Below, piece after piece: positions 38,952 to 42,423 of a stretch of 42,423 nucleotides of DNA; the stretch's first letter is position 1; each line of letters starts with the position of its first letter. The position numbers and the translations under genes are program-made. The notes beneath the pieces were generated by a model that saw only the letters and a list, made by a program, of their open reading frames with translations, was not told where the DNA came from and made no database searches. Origin of the DNA: Firmicutes bacterium CAG:646 (GTDB lineage: Bacteria > Bacillota > Clostridia > Lachnospirales > Lachnospiraceae); the NCBI GenBank assembly GCA_000432335.1, contig HF995395.1:1-42423 (forward strand), given 5' to 3'.

Positions 38952-39731
38952 ATGAAAGGGATAAAAAAAGGATTGCTGGCAGGCATGGTGCTGTGTTGCA
39001 TGCCTGTTCTATCGGCGTGTTCTTTTAAAGAGACACTCGGCGTATTGTGGAACAGCGAGGATAAAAGTCCGGATGGAGAGGTGCAGGATACGCAGGAAGA
39101 TATTTCCGGTCTGAAAGTGGATGAGAATGTAGAAAAGCCGGCGATTGCCAATGAGCTGGGAGAGCCGGTAACTTACGGGCGGAATGGTACGGCAGAGCCG
39201 TTGACTATCGAAGCGTCTGTGAACGATGGCGGAACGCTTACTTACCAGTGGTATCGGAATAATGTGGATTCCAACGGTGGCGGAACTGCTATTGAAGGAG
39301 CGACAGAGAACAGTTACACGCCTTCTACGGAAGAGGCAGGAACTACCTATTATTATGTAGTAGTGACGAACACCGTGGGGGAGGGAATCCAGCTTTCCAC
39401 CAGTGCAACCAAGTGCGTGACTGTTACGGAAGAAGAAGCAGTGCAGGAGGAAACGCAGGAGCCGGAAACTGAGACGCAGGAGCAGACTGTGGAAGCAGGC
39501 TGGCAAAAGAGTGATGACGGCTGGTGGTATCAGTATGAAGACGGAACGTATCCAGTGAATAAATGGGAAGAAATCGATGGAAAATGGTACGTTTTTGATG
39601 AGAAAGGCTATATCAGAACCGGCTGGTATCAGGAAGGCGATAAGTGGTATTATTTGAATGAAGATGGATCTATGGCGGTGGATACAGAGGTGGATGGTTA
39701 TCATCTGGGTTCAGACGGCGTGATGCAGTAG
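38952..39731 (+). CDS. Lipoprotein with Ig-like domain and cell-wall-binding repeats
   Basis: A 259-aa surface lipoprotein. The lipobox LSAC puts the lipidated Cys at residue 23 after a short basic start and hydrophobic core. An acidic linker leads to an Ig/PKD-like domain (about 75-155: GGTLTYQWYRNN, YYYVVVTNTVGEG). A Glu/Gln/Thr-rich spacer follows (about 157-182). The C-terminus has choline-binding-type repeats (GWQKSDDGWWYQYEDG, IDGKWYVFDEKGYIRTGWYQ, GDKWYYLNEDGSM). ATG 38952 is chosen for its spacing from AAAGGGG; ATG 38946 is possible. Lipid anchor and wall-binding repeats together suggest a protein bridging membrane and wall. It is monocistronic, with its own terminator. Confidence 0.88.
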   Translation: MKGIKKGLLAGMVLCCMPVLSACSFKETLGVLWNSEDKSPDGEVQDTQEDISGLKVDENVEKPAIANELGEPVTYGRNGTAEPLTIEASVNDGGTLTYQWYRNNVDSNGGGTAIEGATENSYTPSTEEAGTTYYYVVVTNTVGEGIQLSTSATKCVTVTEEEAVQEETQEPETETQEQTVEAGWQKSDDGWWYQYEDGTYPVNKWEEIDGKWYVFDEKGYIRTGWYQEGDKWYYLNEDGSMAVDTEVDGYHLGSDGVMQ

Positions 39732-39757
39732 ATTTTACAGAGAGAGTGCGGTATGGG

Positions 39758-39793
39758 GAGAGCGTTTCCGGGTACGGCGCTCTCTTACTTTTT
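39758..39793 (+). terminator. Terminator of the lipoprotein gene
   Basis: GAGAGCG / CGCTCTC, 13-base loop, then TTACTTTTT. Confidence 0.8.
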
Positions 39794-39795
39794 GG

Positions 39796-39824
39796 TTGCA
39801 ATTTATTCTAATGTTTAGTATCAT
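39796..39824 (+). promoter_or_regulatory. Promoter of the plsX operon
   Basis: TTGCAA, 17-base spacer, TATCAT; predicted leader about 85 bases. It abuts the preceding terminator. Confidence 0.6.
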
Positions 39825-39837
39825 GAGCATAGTTTAT

Positions 39838-39894
39838 GTTATTGTGAACGGAGTGAACAGTAACGAGTTTATACCTGTCGGGAGTGGAATCCCG
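39838..39894 (+). promoter_or_regulatory. Two hairpins in the plsX leader
   Basis: GTTATTGT / ACAGTAAC (39838-39845 / 39857-39864, one G-T pair) and CGGGA / TCCCG (39879-39883 / 39890-39894). No riboswitch class was recognised. Confidence 0.35.
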
Positions 39895-39915
39895 GGTAAG
39901 AAAGAAGGAAAAAGA

Positions 39916-40938
39916 ATGAGTGAATGGATTAAAGTGGCTGTGGATGCCATGGGTGGAGATTATGCCCCCAAAGAGCCGGTAAAAGGCGCGGTGGAAGCAG
40001 TCAATGAGAAAGAAGAGCTGTTTATTTATCTTGTGGGACAGGAAGCGGCGATTCAAAAGGAGCTGGAGCAGTACACCTATCCCAAAGACAGAATTCAGGT
40101 GGTAGCGGCAGAGGAAGTGATCGAGACGGGAGAACCGCCGGTTCAGGCAATCCAGAAAAAGAAAGATTCCTCCATGGTGAAAGCATTGCGGTTGGTACGT
40201 CAGGGTGAGGCGTCTGCTTTTGTCTCCTGCGGAAGTACGGGAGCCGTTTTAGTAGGAGGTCAGGTTCTGGTAGGGAAGATCAAAGGTGTGGAGCGAGCGC
40301 CGTTAGCGCCGCTGATTCCTACGGTAGACGGTGTGTCCTTACTGATCGACTGCGGGGCAAATGTAGATGCCCGGGCTTCTCATCTTCTTCAGTTTGCCAG
40401 AATGGGTTCTATTTACATGGAAAATGTGATGGGTGTGAAAAATCCCCGTGTGGGACTGGTAAATATCGGCGCTGAGGAAGAAAAAGGAAATGCGCTGGTA
40501 AAAGAGGCGTATCCGTTATTGAAAGAGTGCGAAGATATCAATTTTGTTGGAAATGTGGAGGCGAGGGATATTCCCAAAGGCGTTTGCGATGTGATCGTGT
40601 GCGAGGCATTTGTAGGAAATGTGATCCTGAAACTGTATGAGGGCGTGGGATCAGCTTTGATCTCTAAAGTAAAAGGCGGGATGATGACCTCTCTGAGAAG
40701 TAAGATTGGCGGTCTGCTGGTAAAACCGGCGCTGAAAGAAACTTTAAAATCGTTTGATGCCAGCCAGTACGGAGGAGCGCCGCTTCTTGGACTTAAGGGA
40801 CTGGTAGTAAAGAGTCACGGAAGCGCTACTGCCAATGAAATCAGAAATTCTATTTTCCAATGTATTACTTTTACACAGGAAGATATTTGCGGAAAGATCA
40901 GAGAGCATATTACCACAGAAAAAAAGGGGGAAGTATAA
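39916..40938 (+). CDS. plsX: Phosphate acyltransferase PlsX
   Basis: PlsX, 340 aa, converts acyl-ACP to acyl-phosphate for phospholipid synthesis. It begins IKVAVDAMGGDYAPKEPVKG and continues with EVIETGEPPVQAIQKKKDSS, SAFVSCGSTGAVLVGG, LIDCGANVDARASHL, VGLVNIGAEEEKGN and CEAFVGNVILKLYEG, all family hallmarks. ATG 39916 is chosen because the protein family starts there and GAAGGAAAAAG precedes it; the open frame upstream is leader. acpP starts 3 bases after its stop. Confidence 0.95.
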   Translation: MSEWIKVAVDAMGGDYAPKEPVKGAVEAVNEKEELFIYLVGQEAAIQKELEQYTYPKDRIQVVAAEEVIETGEPPVQAIQKKKDSSMVKALRLVRQGEASAFVSCGSTGAVLVGGQVLVGKIKGVERAPLAPLIPTVDGVSLLIDCGANVDARASHLLQFARMGSIYMENVMGVKNPRVGLVNIGAEEEKGNALVKEAYPLLKECEDINFVGNVEARDIPKGVCDVIVCEAFVGNVILKLYEGVGSALISKVKGGMMTSLRSKIGGLLVKPALKETLKSFDASQYGGAPLLGLKGLVVKSHGSATANEIRNSIFQCITFTQEDICGKIREHITTEKKGEV

Positions 40939-40941
40939 GAA

Positions 40942-41172
40942 ATGGAACTGGAAAAATTGCAGAATATTATTGCCGAGGTATTGAATGTGGACGCCGGAGA
41001 GGTGACGATGGATACCACATTTACAGAGGATCTGGGAGCAGATTCTCTGGATGTATTTCAGATCCTCATGGGTGTGGAAGAGGCGTTTGATATAGAGATT
41101 CAGGAGGAAGACGCAGAACAGATCGTGTCGGTAGGCGACGCGGTAGAGGCTATCCGGAAAGCTATTCAGTAA
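40942..41172 (+). CDS. acpP: Acyl carrier protein
   Basis: AcpP, 76 aa, carries growing acyl chains on 4'-phosphopantetheine. The attachment Ser35 lies in LGADSLDVFQILM. It is acidic and four-helix, of normal size. AAAAGGGGGAAG site upstream; it sits between plsX, which uses acyl-ACP, and rnc, an order common in Firmicutes. Confidence 0.97.
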   Translation: MELEKLQNIIAEVLNVDAGEVTMDTTFTEDLGADSLDVFQILMGVEEAFDIEIQEEDAEQIVSVGDAVEAIRKAIQ

Positions 41173-41268
41173 GGAAATAGAGCGGCTGTTGTATGAATTG
41201 TTTTCAGAAATGTGGATGGACAATCCGTGCAGCAGCTTTTGTTGTATAAAAACGTGTCAGGAGGAATT

Positions 41269-41964
41269 ATGAGAAATATACAGGAACTTGAGAAAAGAAT
41301 CGGCTATGTGTTTCGCAACAGAAAATTAATTTGTACGGCTCTGCGGCACAGCTCTTATGTGAATGAGCACCGGATGAAACGGTTGGAATGTAATGAGCGT
41401 TTGGAATTTCTGGGAGACGCCGTTTTAGAGCTGGTAAGCAGTGAATATCTGTTTGCCGCCTACCCCCAAATGCCGGAGGGAGAGCTTACCCGTCTGCGAG
41501 CAAGTCTGGTCTGCGAGCCCACGCTGGCATTTTGTGCCCGGGAAATCAATCTGGGAGATTATCTGAGCCTTGGAAAGGGCGAGGAGCTGACCGGAGGGAG
41601 ACACAGGGATTCTGTCACATCCGACGCTATGGAAGCGGTAATTGGAGCTTTGTATCTGGATGGTGGATTTGCTAGTGCAAAAGAGTTCATTTTAACATTT
41701 GTTTTAAATGATATAGAACATAAAAAACTCTTTTTCGATAGCAAGACCATCTTTCAGGAAATGGTGCAGGGAAATTTTGCAGGAGAGATCACGTATCATC
41801 TGCTGGGAGAAGAGGGACCGGATCACGATAAAACCTTTTCCGTGGAGGTATGTATCGGAGAAAAATCTGTGGGAGAAGGCAAGGGAAGAACGAAGAAGGC
41901 GGCGGAACAGATGGCTGCCTATCATGGAATTATGAAGATTCAGGCAGGTGACATATGTATTTAA
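41269..41964 (+). CDS. rnc: Ribonuclease III
   Basis: RNase III, 231 aa, cleaves double-stranded RNA in rRNA and mRNA processing. The catalytic domain (1-150) has the signature NERLEFLGDAVLELV and the second acidic site TSDAMEAVIGALYLDGG. The dsRNA-binding domain (about 158-228) has KTIFQEMVQGNF and GRTKKAAEQMAAYHGI. ATG 41269 follows AGGAGG; the frame upstream is intergenic. It overlaps smc by 10 bases. Confidence 0.96.
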   Translation: MRNIQELEKRIGYVFRNRKLICTALRHSSYVNEHRMKRLECNERLEFLGDAVLELVSSEYLFAAYPQMPEGELTRLRASLVCEPTLAFCAREINLGDYLSLGKGEELTGGRHRDSVTSDAMEAVIGALYLDGGFASAKEFILTFVLNDIEHKKLFFDSKTIFQEMVQGNFAGEITYHLLGEEGPDHDKTFSVEVCIGEKSVGEGKGRTKKAAEQMAAYHGIMKIQAGDICI

Positions 41965-42423
41965 AGAGCATTGAGGTACAGGGTTTTAAATCTTTTGCCA
42001 ATAAGATTCTTTTTGAATTTCATAATGGGATTACCGGGATCGTGGGACCTAACGGCAGTGGAAAAAGTAATGTAGGCGATGCGGTGCGCTGGGTATTGGG
42101 AGAGCAGAGCGCAAAGCAGCTGCGCGGCGGTAATATGCAGGATGTTATTTTTTCCGGTACGGAGACAAGAAAGCCTCTGGGATTTGCCTCGGTAGCTATC
42201 ACACTGGATAATTCCGATCACAAATTGGATATTGAGTATGAAGAGGTGACGGTAACCAGAAGGCTGTACCGTTCCGGGGAGAGTGAGTATCTGTTAAATG
42301 GAACTTCCTGTCGTCTGAAGGATATCAATGAGCTTTTTTATGATACAGGTATCGGAAAAGAAGGATATTCCATTATCGGTCAGGGACAGATTGATAAAAT
42401 CTTAAGCGGTAAGCCGGAAGAGC
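41955..42423 (+). CDS. smc: Chromosome segregation protein SMC (3' end outside window)
   Basis: The first 156 residues of SMC, the chromosome-condensing ATPase. MYLKSIEVQGFKSFANKI is the canonical start; the Walker A is GIVGPNGSGKSNVGDAVRWV and LGEQSAKQLRGG follows. Further on, TGIGKEGYSIIGQGQIDKIL holds the Q-loop. The coiled coil, hinge and C-terminal half lie beyond the window. Start ATG lies within the end of rnc, so translation is coupled. Confidence 0.97.
   Translation, partial: MYLKSIEVQGFKSFANKILFEFHNGITGIVGPNGSGKSNVGDAVRWVLGEQSAKQLRGGNMQDVIFSGTETRKPLGFASVAITLDNSDHKLDIEYEEVTVTRRLYRSGESEYLLNGTSCRLKDINELFYDTGIGKEGYSIIGQGQIDKILSGKPEE

Noticed and set aside
39825..39864. A FapR-type operator before plsX
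   Set aside because: TTAGTA is present nearby but the matching second half-site is not.

Overview
The window looks like a chromosomal segment of a gut-type anaerobic Firmicute, most likely Lachnospiraceae (Blautia/Dorea/Ruminococcus-like). The reasons are the gene order plsX-acpP-rnc-smc, Rnf-type flavoproteins, a Spo0A-type DNA-binding domain, strong Clostridia-style ribosome binding sites and moderate GC. The genus is inferred from gene content and was not tested by a search.

Layout. 1-2.6 kb: the 3' part of an Rnf-like operon (rnfD fragment, an rnfG with an inserted domain, a divergent RnfA/E-type membrane protein), ended by a hairpin. Convergent to it is apbE, the flavin transferase that would flavinylate RnfD and RnfG. 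3.7-5.7 kb: a regulatory cluster with a receiver-less Spo0A-type regulator, a divergent XRE regulator sharing a palindromic promoter with it, a 33-codon minus-strand gene, and a LexA/CI-like regulator with a substituted catalytic dyad. 5.7-10.1 kb: a duplicated CmpB-type membrane protein, an alanine/glycine:cation symporter and a secreted NlpC/P60 peptidoglycan hydrolase. 10.2-11.9 kb: a pyridoxine kinase-like gene and larB. 12.1-13.4 kb: an AT-rich ECF sigma/anti-sigma pair. 13.4-16.6 kb: an AraC regulator divergent from a GH36 alpha-galactosidase.

16.6-25.8 kb: pyrB-pyrI (minus strand), separated from the alpha-galactosidase by a nested inverted-repeat terminator. Divergent from pyrB is a five-gene run folC-pheA-DUF815 ATPase-ppx-ppk1, which places folate and phenylalanine synthesis and polyphosphate turnover on one probable transcript. 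25.8-27.5 kb: an AT-rich insert with a P-loop ATPase and a small partner gene that appears frameshifted; this is the best candidate for an undescribed (possibly defence) module. 27.6-33.4 kb: a tightly overlapping operon of VanR/VanS-like two-component system, a 717-residue membrane protein, an ABC ATPase and an ABC permease. 33.4-36.1 kb: two PHP-domain phosphoesterases flanking an S66 peptidase. 36.2-38.9 kb: a CPA2-type cation/proton antiporter and aspartate kinase. 38.9-39.7 kb: a lipoprotein with an Ig-like domain and cell-wall-binding repeats. 39.8 kb to the end: plsX, acpP, rnc and the 5' end of smc.

No rRNA, tRNA, CRISPR array, insertion sequence or integrase was seen. No intergenic stretch exceeds 300 bases; the longest (about 280-290 bases, after 4699 and after 11871) hold the small gene and promoters, and a terminator plus an AT-rich leader, respectively.
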